Assembly: GCA_015075625.1 (NCBI GenBank) | Contig: JABTTZ010000002.1 | Span: 744,001-808,000, forward strand | Length of the DNA: 64,000 bases | Source of the DNA: Anaerolineales bacterium | GTDB taxonomy: Bacteria; Chloroflexota; Anaerolineae; Aggregatilineales; UBA2796 | Direction of reading: 5' to 3' | Shown here: piece by piece, positions 27,420 to 36,804 of the stretch | Position numbering within the stretch: position 1 is the stretch's first letter | How the letters are laid out: every line of letters starts with the position of its first letter | Notes under the pieces: model-generated | Told to the model about the DNA's origin: nothing | Seen by the model: the letters and a program-made list of their open reading frames with translations, nothing else | Databases searched by the model: none | Program-made: the position numbers and the translations under genes

Positions 27420-29405
27420 GTGTTTTCTGAACGTGAATTCGCTCTTCTCACCGCCATTGGGGATACGATTATCCCCGCCCTTGCTCTAGCGGACGACCCA
27501 CACGGGTTTTACGCCCGCCCTGCCAGCGATCTGGACATTGCCAAACGGGTTGTTGGCGTCCTCCAGAGCGTTGCCGCGCCTGGGGATGTCAGCCAGTTAA
27601 AGATCGTCCTCAGTCTGCTTGATCAGCCCCTTGTCAATTCGCTGTGGGGGGGGCATTTCAAGGGCTTTTTGGAAATGACCCTTGCTGAGCGCACGGCACT
27701 TCTTCAAGACTGGGCGCGGAGTCGAATTTCGCTACGGCGGAAAGCGTTCTCTACCTTGCAGCGGTTGTTTGGGTTTCTCTTTTACACGGTGACCGATGCC
27801 GAAGGCTGCAACCCAAACTGGACGGCGATGCGCTATCCGGGTGGGGCCAACAACCTTCCCCAAACGCCCAAACCGATCACGCCGCTGACGATTAGCGAGG
27901 CAATCACGCTGACGACGGAGGTCGTCATCATTGGCAGCGGGGCGGGCGGCGGCGTGGTGGCGGGGGAGTTGAGCGCGGCGGGGGTTGATGTCCTTGTTGT
28001 GGAAAAAGGCGGCTACTATGCCGAGAGCGATTTTGATGGGCGCGAACTGCGCAGCCAACAGCGCATGTATGAGCGCAGCGGATTCAATGTCACTGCTGAT
28101 CAGGGAATGCTTGTCCTTGCTGGCGCAACGCTTGGCGGCGGCACGACGATCAACTGGACGGCGGCTCTGCGCACGCCCGATCATGTCCTTGCCGAATGGG
28201 AGCAGCGCTACGGGGTGAGAGGCTATACGGACAGTGCCTACCAAACAGCGATGAATACCGTTTCGGCGCGGATTCACGTCACAACGGCGGAATCGGAGGC
28301 AAACGCCCGCAATGCGGTCTTGCTGCGCGGCGGCGCGGCAGGGAATCATCCGGCTGTGCCCATTCCGCGCAATGTGGATGGCTGTGCCGAACACGGCTAT
28401 GACTGCGGGTTTTGCGGCTTTGGCTGCCGCCACGGGGCAAAACGGGGGACACTGACGACCTACCTTCAAGATGCTTACGATCATGGGGCGCGGATCATCG
28501 TCCGGGCTGAGATTGACCGTGTGTTGATTGAGAACGGCTGCGCCGTAGGGGTTGTTGGGCGGGCGCGGACGGGCGCGGGGGAGATCGTCCCCCTGACGAT
28601 TCGGGCGAAGGCGGTGGTGGCGGCGGGTGGGGCGCTCCATACGCCAGCGCTCTTGCTCCGTTCGGGCTTGGCAAACTCGCACATTGGGCGGAATCTGCAC
28701 CTGCACCCCACCTCCGGCACATTCGGCTTTTATGCCGAACCGATCCGAGGGTGGGAAGGGGTTATGATGAGCCATTATATCCCCGCCTTTGGCAATCTAG
28801 ATGGGCAGGGTTATGGCGTTGCCCTCGAATCTGCGCCGGCGCATCCAGGCTTGACGGCAATCGCCTTTCCCTGGGTGGATGGCTTGCAGCACAAGCAGTT
28901 GATGCTGGAATACGCGAACGCCGCCAACATTTTGGTGATCACCCGTGACCGCGACGGCGGGCGCGTCAGGCTGGATCGAGAGGGCAAGCCGCGCATTGAG
29001 TATCGCATTTCTGCCTATGATCGAGCGCACCTCCTGCGCGGATTGGTCGCATCCCTCGCCATTCACGCCGAGGCGGGCGCACGGTACATTCGGACGCCCG
29101 TCGCAGCGGCGGGGATGTGGAGTCGAGAACGCGGCGACGATCTGACCACCTATACTGAACGTTTCGCCGCCATAGGCTTGCGCCGTTACGATTTTCTACA
29201 GGGCAGCGCCCATCAGATGTCCTCCTGTCGGATGGGGGGGAATCCCACACTAGGGGCGGTGGATTCTAACGGGGAGAGTTTTGAGGTGCGGCGGTTGTTT
29301 GCTGCTGATGCCAGCGCTTTGCCAACGGCGACGGGCGTCAACCCGATGCTGACAATCATGAGCGTCGCCAAGCAGATCAGTGCGGCGGTGCGGGCGGGGA
29401 TATAA
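27420..29405 (+). CDS. GMC-family flavin oxidoreductase (long-chain alcohol oxidase-like)
   Basis: A 661-residue protein. Residues about 1-135 resemble the small subunit of gluconate/alcohol dehydrogenases (FFxxLxAIGDTIIPA-type start). The FAD-binding Rossmann motif is at about 170 (IGSGAGGGVVAGE). A cysteine-rich loop at about 319-341, DGCAEHGYDCGFCGFGC, matches the C-x-x-C-G-x-G-C segment of fatty alcohol oxidases. The C-terminal HQMSSCRMGG and GVNPMLTIMSVAKQI carry the catalytic His/His region. No signal peptide is visible, though the partner cytochrome is exported. A GTG start at 27420 is used. Reaction: probably oxidation of an alcohol or sugar, with electrons to the cytochrome. Confidence 0.85.
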   Translation: MFSEREFALLTAIGDTIIPALALADDPHGFYARPASDLDIAKRVVGVLQSVAAPGDVSQLKIVLSLLDQPLVNSLWGGHFKGFLEMTLAERTALLQDWARSRISLRRKAFSTLQRLFGFLFYTVTDAEGCNPNWTAMRYPGGANNLPQTPKPITPLTISEAITLTTEVVIIGSGAGGGVVAGELSAAGVDVLVVEKGGYYAESDFDGRELRSQQRMYERSGFNVTADQGMLVLAGATLGGGTTINWTAALRTPDHVLAEWEQRYGVRGYTDSAYQTAMNTVSARIHVTTAESEANARNAVLLRGGAAGNHPAVPIPRNVDGCAEHGYDCGFCGFGCRHGAKRGTLTTYLQDAYDHGARIIVRAEIDRVLIENGCAVGVVGRARTGAGEIVPLTIRAKAVVAAGGALHTPALLLRSGLANSHIGRNLHLHPTSGTFGFYAEPIRGWEGVMMSHYIPAFGNLDGQGYGVALESAPAHPGLTAIAFPWVDGLQHKQLMLEYANAANILVITRDRDGGRVRLDREGKPRIEYRISAYDRAHLLRGLVASLAIHAEAGARYIRTPVAAAGMWSRERGDDLTTYTERFAAIGLRRYDFLQGSAHQMSSCRMGGNPTLGAVDSNGESFEVRRLFAADASALPTATGVNPMLTIMSVAKQISAAVRAGI

Positions 29406-29596
29406 GCGCACACAGGTGCAACGGCGGGGAGGCGAAGGCGCCGGCGCATCCAAGGGATCCCTACAACAGGCACAGGGAGAGATATGAACACCCCTCCCGT
29501 TTGGCAAGAGCGCTGCCGGTAGGGTATCTTTTGACCTTACCAAGCGGACCACCCACGATTCCATCCACATAAGCTACAGACGAGGGAACGCCCATC

Positions 29597-30835
29597 ATGA
29601 GACAACCCAATCGCCCTTTTCGCCGTCACCTTGCGCCGCTGATTGCCCTACTGCTGATCGCCTTTGCCGCTGGCTGTGGTGGGGGTGGGCAAGCCACAAC
29701 AGTGCCGGGGGCGACGATCACCCCCATTCCGACGGTGGCGATCACCCCCGCCCCAACGGTGATTATCCCCACCATCGGCGCAACGCCGCGCCCAACCACC
29801 GTTCCCACGCTGACGGGGACGCAAACGGGGACGGATAGCTGGTTACAGGTCTACTTCACCGATCCGGCAGCGATCAACCCAGAGCGGACAAACGGGATCG
29901 ACCAGATCGTGATCAAGGCGCTCAACGAGGCGAAAACAAGCATTGATATTGCCTCCTTCGATTTCAACCTGAAGGCGGTGGTCGATGCCCTTGCCGCCGC
30001 GAAAAAACGTGGCGTTAGCGTGCGCTTGGTCTTGGACACTCTTGATGGCAACCTGAACGTCCGCGCCATCGCCAGCCAGAAGATTGAGGCATACGATGCA
30101 AAAGAGGCGCTCAGTGCGGCAAAACTTGCCTTCACGGAGGGCGGGCGCTCTAGCGGCTTGATGCACAACAAAATCGTAATCATTGATGGGCGCTTGCTCT
30201 ACGTTGGATCGTGGAATCTATCGTTCAATGACACCTATAACAACAACAACAACCTCCTCGAAATTCGCAATCCGGCGCTCATTGCCAACTATCAGGCAAA
30301 ATTCAACGAGATGTACGTTGAGGCAAAGTTTGGTCGCCAAGCGCGGGTCGGGGCGATGCAGCCCTCGCTGACGATTGACGGGACGGCAGTGAACGTCTAT
30401 TTTGCGCCCGTTGATAAGGTGATGGAGAAGGTTGTTGCCGAGGTCAAAAACAGCAGGCGCTCCATTCGCTTCATGATCTTCACCTTTACCCATGCCGATC
30501 TGTCAGGGGCGATCATTGAGCGAATGGGAAAGGGTGTCACCGTACAGGGGGTCATTGAGAGTCGCGGCGCCTCTCAGGGGGCAATGCCCACCCTCGTCTG
30601 TGCCAAAGTTCCGGTGCGGGTGGAGGGCGGCGGGGGGACGATGCACCATAAGGTGATCATCATTGATAACGAAGTGGTGATCACTGGCTCGTTCAACTTC
30701 ACAAAATCAGCGACGGAGCAGAACGACGAAAACCTCTTGATCATCCGCAACAAGCGCTTGGCACAGGCATACATTGCCGAGTTTGACAAAATGTGGGCGT
30801 TGAGCAGCGCCCCCGCCAATGTCACCTGCCCGTAG
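29597..30835 (+). CDS. Secreted phospholipase D-like lipoprotein with two HKD motifs
   Basis: A 412-residue lipoprotein. Signal peptide with lipobox LIAFAAGC (Cys27), then a Thr/Pro linker to about residue 75. Two PLD domains follow, each with the HxKx4D motif: MHNKIVIIDG near residue 190 and MHHKVIIIDN near 350. Such proteins cleave or transfer phosphodiester bonds; the family covers phospholipases, cardiolipin synthases and nucleases. The two-domain form of about 330 residues is usual for bacterial PLD-like enzymes. It is exported to the outer face of the membrane. A hairpin-rich repeat follows downstream. Confidence 0.9.
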   Translation: MRQPNRPFRRHLAPLIALLLIAFAAGCGGGGQATTVPGATITPIPTVAITPAPTVIIPTIGATPRPTTVPTLTGTQTGTDSWLQVYFTDPAAINPERTNGIDQIVIKALNEAKTSIDIASFDFNLKAVVDALAAAKKRGVSVRLVLDTLDGNLNVRAIASQKIEAYDAKEALSAAKLAFTEGGRSSGLMHNKIVIIDGRLLYVGSWNLSFNDTYNNNNNLLEIRNPALIANYQAKFNEMYVEAKFGRQARVGAMQPSLTIDGTAVNVYFAPVDKVMEKVVAEVKNSRRSIRFMIFTFTHADLSGAIIERMGKGVTVQGVIESRGASQGAMPTLVCAKVPVRVEGGGGTMHHKVIIIDNEVVITGSFNFTKSATEQNDENLLIIRNKRLAQAYIAEFDKMWALSSAPANVTCP

Positions 30836-30904
30836 GGTGGGAAGAACCCCTATCCCCCGCAAGGAGAAGGGGGAAAGACGAATGACATCTTTCCTTTTGC
30901 TTTC

Positions 30905-30951
30905 TAAGCCCCGAAGGGGTGGTTATTCTTAGCCCGCTGCTTTAGTGGGCG
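30905..30951 (+). repeat. Dispersed intergenic repeat, copy 1
   Basis: Core reads AAGCCCCGAAGGGG then TGGTTATTCTTAGCCCGC. The same core occurs in reverse orientation at 33389-33442 and at 63294-63348. The palindromic flanks can form a hairpin. Directly seen; its function is not known. Confidence 0.75.
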
Positions 30952-31037
30952 CTCACGGACGGTGAGGGGCGCAATGCATTGCGCCCCTATGGGAATTACA
31001 ATGTCAACAGAACCTAGCCTAAGGAAAAAACACCCCG

Positions 31038-32180
31038 GTGACACGCCCTGATATGCTTGCCCTTGCCGAGGGGCTGGCGACAAAGTTTGCCATAACTGCC
31101 GCCAAACACGATGCCGAGGGGACGTTCCCCCACGCCAATTTCGCCGCCATTCGAGAAGCCGGCTTGCCGCGCCTGCCCGTGCCGCTTGCCCTCGGTGGGT
31201 GGGGCGGCGGGCTTGGCGATGCGGTGCGCGTCCTTGAACGGTTGGCGATGGGCGATGGCAGCACGGCTCTGGCATTCGCCATGCACCTGCAAACCATCGG
31301 GATGGCGGTGGATAAGGGCGAGTGGTCAGCGGGGATGTTGGCGCGAATCAGCGCCGAGATCAACGAACGGGGCGTATTGCTGAACTCGTGTGCCACCGAA
31401 CCGGAGTTGGGCAGCCCAAGCCGAGGGGGGCGTCCGCAGACGACAGCACACCGCCAAGAGGGGGGCTACCGCATCAGCGGGCGAAAGACATTCGCCTCCA
31501 TGTCCCCCGTGCTGGATTACTTCATCGTCCCCGCCGCCCTTCAGGATGAGCCGACGATTGGGCGCTTCCTGATTCCGCCCGGGGAGGGTGTCCGTTTGGA
31601 CGAGACATGGGACGCGCTAGGGATGCGCGGAACGGGCAGTCATGACCTTATCTTGGAGGATGTGTTCGTCCCTGAAACAAATCTCTTGGCGCTCAGTTCA
31701 GATGCGCCTGCTGACCCGAACAAAGCGCAGTTTAACGCCTGGTTTACCCTTTGCGTGTGTGCCGTCTACCTCGGCGTGGCGGCAGCGGCGCAGCGCGTGG
31801 CGCTCGACTACGCCCAAACCCGCGTCCCCACTGCCCTCGGACGCCCGATTGCCACCCTCGAAAGCATTCAGCGGCGGCTTGGTGAGGGCGAGTTTGATCT
31901 AAACGTGGCGCGGGCGCTGCTTCACCACACAGCAGCGCTGTGGGATAGCGCTGAGGGGCGGGAGGAGATTGGGGCGGCGCTGATCACGGCGAAGGGGTTC
32001 ATCACCAATGCGGCGATCCGCGTTGTCGATGGGGCAATGCGCGTGGCGGGCGGTGTCAGCATGACGCACACCCTCCCGCTGGAGCGCTACTACCGTGATG
32101 TACGGGCGGGGCTGTTCCACCCTCCCGCCGATGATGCGGCACTGCCGTTGTTAGGGCGTTTGGCGCTACGCGGACGGTAG
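31038..32180 (+). CDS. Acyl-CoA dehydrogenase family protein
   Basis: A 380-residue flavoenzyme. Visible are the substrate/FAD loop (NSCATEPELGSPSRGG, replacing the usual TEP motif), GGYRISGRKTFASMSP, the middle-domain GMRGTGSHDLILEDVFVP, and the C-terminal helical bundle. The usual catalytic Glu of the C-terminal helix is not evident from sequence alone, so the enzyme could be a hydroxylase-type or dehydrogenase member (for example the DszC/nitroalkane-oxidase branch). It oxidises an acyl-CoA or related substrate in the cytoplasm. A GTG start at 31038 is used. Its end overlaps the convergent glycosyltransferase gene by 15 bases. Confidence 0.85.
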   Translation: MTRPDMLALAEGLATKFAITAAKHDAEGTFPHANFAAIREAGLPRLPVPLALGGWGGGLGDAVRVLERLAMGDGSTALAFAMHLQTIGMAVDKGEWSAGMLARISAEINERGVLLNSCATEPELGSPSRGGRPQTTAHRQEGGYRISGRKTFASMSPVLDYFIVPAALQDEPTIGRFLIPPGEGVRLDETWDALGMRGTGSHDLILEDVFVPETNLLALSSDAPADPNKAQFNAWFTLCVCAVYLGVAAAAQRVALDYAQTRVPTALGRPIATLESIQRRLGEGEFDLNVARALLHHTAALWDSAEGREEIGAALITAKGFITNAAIRVVDGAMRVAGGVSMTHTLPLERYYRDVRAGLFHPPADDAALPLLGRLALRGR

Positions 32181-33317
32181 GTGGTCATCACCCACACCGT
32201 CAAACCCCGCCAAGCGCCGCAACATCGCTGCGTTTGCCGCCTTCTCGGTGATCTCCCCACGCCCGATCTGCCCTTCAAGTTCCCTCAGAAATGCCACCTG
32301 CGCCTCACCCTCGCTGAGCAAGATGCGCCGTTTTTCTAAAAGATCGGGGTTCTCGGTGGGGTAGCGCTCATAAATGATACGCAGCGCGTCCACAACATCG
32401 ATCCGGCGGCGGAGGTTCATGTTGGATACCTGATCATAAATGCGGTATTCGCAGACAATCCGCCCTGTCGGTTGGAAGGGGTAGCCGCGCGAGGTACGCA
32501 GAAGGTATTCCCAGTCTGCTAAGCCGGGAAGTGATTCATCATAGAGTCCCATCACCTCGTAAATATCCCGATGGAAAAACGAGGCATGAATCACGATGAA
32601 GTTGCTCCACAACAGGGCATCGGGATCAAACGCCCAATGGGGGACGATCTTTCGCTGAAGGGGAATCAACACGCTACCTCGCTGCCCAAGCAGAACATGG
32701 TTGTAATCGCCATAGAGAACACGCGCCGCCGGATGCGTCAGGCTGGCATTGTGGAAGGTGGCGAGGTGAAAAGGGTAGAGAATATCATCATCATCAAGAT
32801 GGACGAAGTAATCGCCACGCATGGCGCGGAGGGCGGTATTGCTGGCAGCGCAGCGCTGCTGGCGCGTGGGGTGGCAGATGTACTGAATGGGAAAGTGCGC
32901 CTCGAAGCGGTGCAGCAGCGGCGCGACATCCTCGCCAGCATCGTTGACAACGACGACCTCGAAATTACGGTACTCTTGCATGGCAAGGCTGGTGAGGGCA
33001 AGGCGCAGCATGTGGGGGCGGTTGTAGGTGCGGACGAGGACGCTGATCTTCGGGCGGTATTTGGTGCGGCGTGGCGGTAGCGCGGGGATGAGCGCCTCAT
33101 TTGTGGCACGCGCTGCCAGCGCATCTAAGGCAGTCAGCGCTCCTTCGCCGCTGAGTGCCGCTGCATCATAGGAATCGGGGACGAGCGGATCAGGCGGGCG
33201 GTATTGACGCCGTTCGCCGCTGAGCCATAGAAGGCTGCGGCGGGCAAAGCGCCAAAACCCCTCGCGGCGAAGGGTACGCAGCGCCCCGTGAAGAATTTCC
33301 CCAACTCGGTTTGGCAT
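32166..33317 (-). CDS. Family 2 glycosyltransferase
   Basis: A 383-residue GT-A enzyme. The Rossmann-like core begins RTYNRPHMLRLALTSLAMQ, then VVVVNDAG, and the divalent-metal motif HLDDDDILYP follows, as in GT2 enzymes. The end has a GT2-type helical tail. No membrane segments, so it acts in the cytoplasm. The ATG at 33317 is chosen because AGGA lies six bases before it and a longer frame would run into the intergenic repeat. It probably contributes to surface polysaccharide; donor and acceptor are unknown. The stop overlaps that of the acyl-CoA dehydrogenase gene. Confidence 0.88.
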   Translation of the reverse strand: MPNRVGEILHGALRTLRREGFWRFARRSLLWLSGERRQYRPPDPLVPDSYDAAALSGEGALTALDALAARATNEALIPALPPRRTKYRPKISVLVRTYNRPHMLRLALTSLAMQEYRNFEVVVVNDAGEDVAPLLHRFEAHFPIQYICHPTRQQRCAASNTALRAMRGDYFVHLDDDDILYPFHLATFHNASLTHPAARVLYGDYNHVLLGQRGSVLIPLQRKIVPHWAFDPDALLWSNFIVIHASFFHRDIYEVMGLYDESLPGLADWEYLLRTSRGYPFQPTGRIVCEYRIYDQVSNMNLRRRIDVVDALRIIYERYPTENPDLLEKRRILLSEGEAQVAFLRELEGQIGRGEITEKAANAAMLRRLAGFDGVGDDHLPSA

Positions 33318-33388
33318 GGCATTCCTCGTTTTATCATGGGTGGTGACGTGGTTAGGGCAACCCAGTGGAATCCGTCCAATGTTAAAAG

Positions 33389-33442
33389 GTCGGGCTAAGC
33401 ATAACCACCCCGACGGGGCGACTTTCAGCCCCGCGCCCACTG
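33389..33442 (-). repeat. Dispersed intergenic repeat, copy 2
   Basis: Reads on the minus strand GCCCCGTCGGGG then TGGTTATGCTTAGCCCG, the same core as at 30905 and 63294. It ends in the short GC-rich tail GTGGGCGCGGGGCTG. It lies between the ATP synthase operon and the glycosyltransferase gene. Confidence 0.75.
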
Positions 33443-33451
33443 GGGGGAATC

Positions 33452-33493
33452 AAAAACGCCCCCATCCTCCCCGCATGGGAAGAAAGGGGGCGT
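33452..33493 (-). terminator. Terminator after the F0 ATP synthase genes
   Basis: On the minus strand ACGCCCCC (33493-33486) pairs with GGGGGCGT (33463-33456) around a 22-base loop, followed by TTTTG. It directly follows the b-delta gene, so the operon ends without the F1 genes. Confidence 0.65.
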
Positions 33494-33512
33494 AGCGGGC
33501 GCTGCGCCCGGC

Positions 33513-34214
33513 TTAGTTCATCTTCGCGGCAAGGCTGGAGAGCTTGCTGCGGACGCTGCCATCCACAACCTGATCACCAGAGCGCAAGATCACGCCGCCG
33601 AGGATTGCCGGATCGACGTTGAAATCGACCTTGCTTGCCTTCAATTGGCTTTTGATCTTCGCTTGCTCGTCGGCGGTCAGCGTCAGGGCGCTGGTCACTT
33701 CGATGCTCTCGCCCAATTTCTTCACATCAGCGGGGAGGGCGGTGAAGAAGTCATTGACAATGGTCTTGCCCTTGCCCTGATCGATGGATTGCCCAACGAC
33801 GCGCTCAGCAGCGGCAATAGCGATCTGCCCGACCTGCGAACGCACCTCAGCAAGGATGGCGTTCCGTTCTTCAATTGCTTCCTGCCGCGCCCGGGCGCGG
33901 ATACTCTCTGCCTCGCGGCGTGCTTCTTCGAGGGCGCTTTTTTCTTGCCCTTCGGTAGCGGCGCGGGCGTCTTCGACGATCTTGGCTGCCTCACGGCGGC
34001 GTTCGTCAATCAGTTTTTGCGCGTCACGTTCGGCGTTCGCCAGCGCGTTTTCGGCGTTACGGGCATCTTCCAGCCCTTTGGCGATGCGCTCACGGCGCGT
34101 TTCCAGTGCTTTTACCATCGGTTTCCATACCAACAACCAGAGCAACGTCGCCACGATGGCGAAGTTGACAATCTGGGAGAGCAGTACGCCGGGATTAATG
34201 CCTAAGCGATCCAT
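33513..34214 (-). CDS. atpF: ATP synthase F0 subunit b fused to delta-type C-terminal domain
   Basis: A 233-residue protein with the b-subunit N-terminus: one membrane segment (about residues 12-30, LLSQIVNFAIVATLLWLLVW) and a long charged coiled coil to about 150. From about 165 the sequence becomes delta/OSCP-like: SALTLTADEQAKIKSQL, then VDFNVDPAILGGVILRSGDQVVDGSV, matching the C-terminal domain of delta that binds the top of F1. Bacterial b is normally about 160 residues, so the extra 70 explain the fusion. No separate delta gene is in this operon. It is the last gene, after atpE. Confidence 0.85.
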   Translation of the reverse strand: MDRLGINPGVLLSQIVNFAIVATLLWLLVWKPMVKALETRRERIAKGLEDARNAENALANAERDAQKLIDERRREAAKIVEDARAATEGQEKSALEEARREAESIRARARQEAIEERNAILAEVRSQVGQIAIAAAERVVGQSIDQGKGKTIVNDFFTALPADVKKLGESIEVTSALTLTADEQAKIKSQLKASKVDFNVDPAILGGVILRSGDQVVDGSVRSKLSSLAAKMN

Positions 34215-34240
34215 GATCCCTCCTTATAGCCTAATCTGAA

Positions 34241-34510
<270 letters not shown>

Positions 34511-34538
34511 CTAGAATTACAGTTCGTTAGGTGTGTGC

Positions 34539-36092
34539 TTAGTGATGGTCGTCGTGACCGTCGCCATGCCCGTCGCCGTGATCGTCACCGTGATGCGACA
34601 CCACCGCTTGCGAAGCGTAGATGATCGTCAAGGTGGCAAACACATATGCCTGCATCCCACCAATGACCAACTCCAGCAAGTAGATCGGCACCGGGGCGAT
34701 GAACGCCACGAGGAAGCTGAAGACGATCAGAAGGATGCCGCCCGCGAACAACGCGCCAAAAAGACGGAAGGTCAGCGAGACAAGGCGGGAAATTTCTGAG
34801 AGAATCTCGATAATCCCGACGATGAAGTCAATGGCACCGAGCGGTTTCTTGCCCAAATTGCCCAACGCAGGCAGGTTGATAAACTTGTAGAAGTACGGGA
34901 TACCAAGCGCCCGAATGCCCCAGAACTCAACAAGCAAGAAGACGATCAACGCCAACGCTAAGGGGACGTTGAGGTCTGTTGTCAAGCCCCGGAAGAAGGG
35001 GATGATCACCAGTTTGTCGCTGCTGGCAGCCTCAACAGCTTCTTTGCCACCCGCTTTGTAGATTTGATACTCGTGATAGAAATGCGCAATTTGTTTGTCG
35101 AGGGTGTCTTTCGCCCCGTGTGCGGCTTCTTCGGCAAGGAAGTGCCATGGCTTTTTATGCTCAAAGTCTTTCTTTGCCTGTGCCTCGTCAAACTGAGCGC
35201 CAAGAGCGGTCTTTTGCTCTTTCAGATACTCTTCGAGTTTCTTTTCATGCAGTTTCTCATAGAGCGCTGCCCCTTCCAGTTTCGTCTCGGCAGCAAAGGC
35301 GTTGATGGTCGCCTGCGTTTCCTCAACGAACAGCGTCTGATTTTTAGCAGCAAGAGGGGGGGTTGCCCATGTGTAGGTTTCCTCGCACTTCAGGGTATCG
35401 GCACGGGTTGCCTTTGCCCCTGTTCGTAAGCCAAGCTGCGAGGGTTCGTTCTGCCCATCGGCAGGGACTTCCGGCTTGCCGCGCCCATCAATATGGAGCG
35501 CCATAATCGGGCGGGCGGCGGGGTTATCTTCCGTCAAGCCCTGAACGGGGTAGCCGTTCTGCCCAGTGGCAAGCGGGTCGCTATCGGCGGCGGCGACGTT
35601 ATATTCCGCACACGAGACGATCCCGATGCTCTCGAAACCCGGAAGCAGTTTCAGCCAGTTAGCAACCAACAAGAACAGGAAAATGCTTGCCGCAATGGGA
35701 AAGACCCAGCGGGTGAACTTACCAACCAACCCATAGGCTTGGTTGTAGAGAAATTCGCCGATCATCTCGATGAAGTTGGTGAAGCCGCGTGGGACGAATT
35801 TATCCGCCGGCGCACTGCGCAGCGCACGTCCAACAACCAACGCAATGGCGATCAGAATGACATCCACTGCGATCAAGGACGTTAGGGTATTCGTCAAATC
35901 CAAGCCAAAGAGCCAACGCGGGCTGAGGATTTCCGCCGGCATCGTAATGACCGGCAGCCCCACGCCTGAATTTGCCCCCGGCAGCCAGAAAAAGGCAGGA
36001 CCGACGCACGCCACAGCGATAAACACCACCAGCCCGATGAAGATGATCAAACCGCGCACAGGTGCGCTTAGACCGCGCCAAAATGCGCTCAT
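34539..36092 (-). CDS. atpB: ATP synthase F0 subunit a with a large extracytoplasmic insertion
   Basis: A 517-residue subunit a, about twice the usual length. The start at 36092 is set by AGGAGG seven bases upstream; a longer frame to 36125 exists. Core motifs are present: NFIEMIGEFLYNQAYG, WLKLLPG, PFFRGLTTDLNVPLALAL, and the essential Arg in SLTFRLFGALFAGG. Between WLKLLPG and the PFFR motif lie about 200 extra residues (approximately 156-359), hydrophilic and helix-forming, with cysteines near 161 and 236. By the known topology of subunit a this loop faces outside the cytoplasm. The C-terminus is His/Asp-rich (DDHGDGHGDGHDDHH). Second gene of the operon. Confidence 0.9.
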   Translation of the reverse strand: MSAFWRGLSAPVRGLIIFIGLVVFIAVACVGPAFFWLPGANSGVGLPVITMPAEILSPRWLFGLDLTNTLTSLIAVDVILIAIALVVGRALRSAPADKFVPRGFTNFIEMIGEFLYNQAYGLVGKFTRWVFPIAASIFLFLLVANWLKLLPGFESIGIVSCAEYNVAAADSDPLATGQNGYPVQGLTEDNPAARPIMALHIDGRGKPEVPADGQNEPSQLGLRTGAKATRADTLKCEETYTWATPPLAAKNQTLFVEETQATINAFAAETKLEGAALYEKLHEKKLEEYLKEQKTALGAQFDEAQAKKDFEHKKPWHFLAEEAAHGAKDTLDKQIAHFYHEYQIYKAGGKEAVEAASSDKLVIIPFFRGLTTDLNVPLALALIVFLLVEFWGIRALGIPYFYKFINLPALGNLGKKPLGAIDFIVGIIEILSEISRLVSLTFRLFGALFAGGILLIVFSFLVAFIAPVPIYLLELVIGGMQAYVFATLTIIYASQAVVSHHGDDHGDGHGDGHDDHH

Positions 36093-36151
36093 AGAGACCT
36101 CCTCGTGCCTAGAGTGGAGAGACACAACCGACTACTCAAAAAACACCCTCC

Positions 36152-36439
36152 TTATGGTTCATTGGCAGACTCATCCCCGCCGACCCCGCTGCCCTTCCCT
36201 TGCGGAAGAATGCGTGAGATCAAGAGGCGCGTCAGCCACATTGCCAAGCCCAAGTTAAGCGGTAAACCAAGCAGGATCGCCGCCACCACGCCTAATTTTC
36301 GCCCGCCAAGCAGCGGATCAATCGCCAAACCAAAGGCGAGCGAGCCGAGGGCAAAGAGTGCCATAAAACATCCCATCGCCCCGGCAAGTCCGAGGGCGGC
36401 GGTGGGTGTGGCGGGCGTTTTTTGATGCTGGTCAGCCAT
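36152..36439 (-). CDS. AtpI/AtpZ-like small membrane protein
   Basis: A 95-residue protein with two membrane segments (LAGAMGCFMALFALGSLAFG and VVAAILLGLPLNLGLAMWL) and a charged tail. It leads the F0 operon, where AtpI/AtpZ assembly proteins usually sit; these help insert c subunits or carry Mg2+/Ca2+. The start at 36439 is chosen because a promoter -10 box lies at 36457-36462 and a longer frame would begin inside it. Sequence likeness to AtpI is weak, so position carries most of the weight. Confidence 0.6.
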   Translation of the reverse strand: MADQHQKTPATPTAALGLAGAMGCFMALFALGSLAFGLAIDPLLGGRKLGVVAAILLGLPLNLGLAMWLTRLLISRILPQGKGSGVGGDESANEP

Positions 36440-36456
36440 TTGTGCAATCTGTAACA

Positions 36457-36485
36457 AGCGTAACGAATAGATCACCGTTTGTCAA
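36457..36485 (-). promoter_or_regulatory. Promoter of the F0 ATP synthase operon
   Basis: On the minus strand a perfect TTGACA (36485-36480), 17-base spacer, TACGCT (36462-36457). The predicted start site is about 11 bases before the ATG at 36439, which supports that start. A small inverted repeat GGGCA/TGCCC lies just upstream (36505-36518). Confidence 0.6.
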
Positions 36486-36741
36486 GACAAAAACGGCACT
36501 TGCGGGGCAGCAATGCCCACTTTCCTCTACTTTTTGAGAACGATCTGCCTGATCGCCGCATGGTGACGGTGCGCGTCAACGAAGGTAATGATAACCCAAG
36601 CTATTGGAAAAACCTACCCTTTTTCTAAGTTGTGCCGTAATTTTTTCGTGCATCCCCGTGCCGCATGGGGGAACGTGGCGCAAGAGCGTAGCACTTGGTA
36701 AAGAATGGGGTTTTTGAAACAGAGTCCAGAAATTCCGGCAA
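36486..36741. other. Divergent intergenic region, no gene seen
   Basis: Between the promoters of the ATP synthase operon and plsX. It contains the small repeat noted above and one CCCC/GGGG stem near 36655-36672. No convincing coding frame, tRNA or known riboswitch was seen. Confidence 0.5.
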
Positions 36742-36770
36742 TTGATCAGATTTCTCGCCCGAATTACAAT
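36742..36770 (+). promoter_or_regulatory. Promoter of plsX
   Basis: TTGATC (36742-36747), 17-base spacer, TACAAT (36765-36770). The plsX ATG lies 35 bases beyond the -10 box. Confidence 0.55.
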
Positions 36771-36804
36771 AGACAGATTACACCAACACGGATCACAGAC
36801 ACCC

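Noticed and set aside
33318-33440. N-terminal extension of the GT2 protein
   Set aside because: It runs into the intergenic repeat, and a ribosome site precedes the ATG at 33317.
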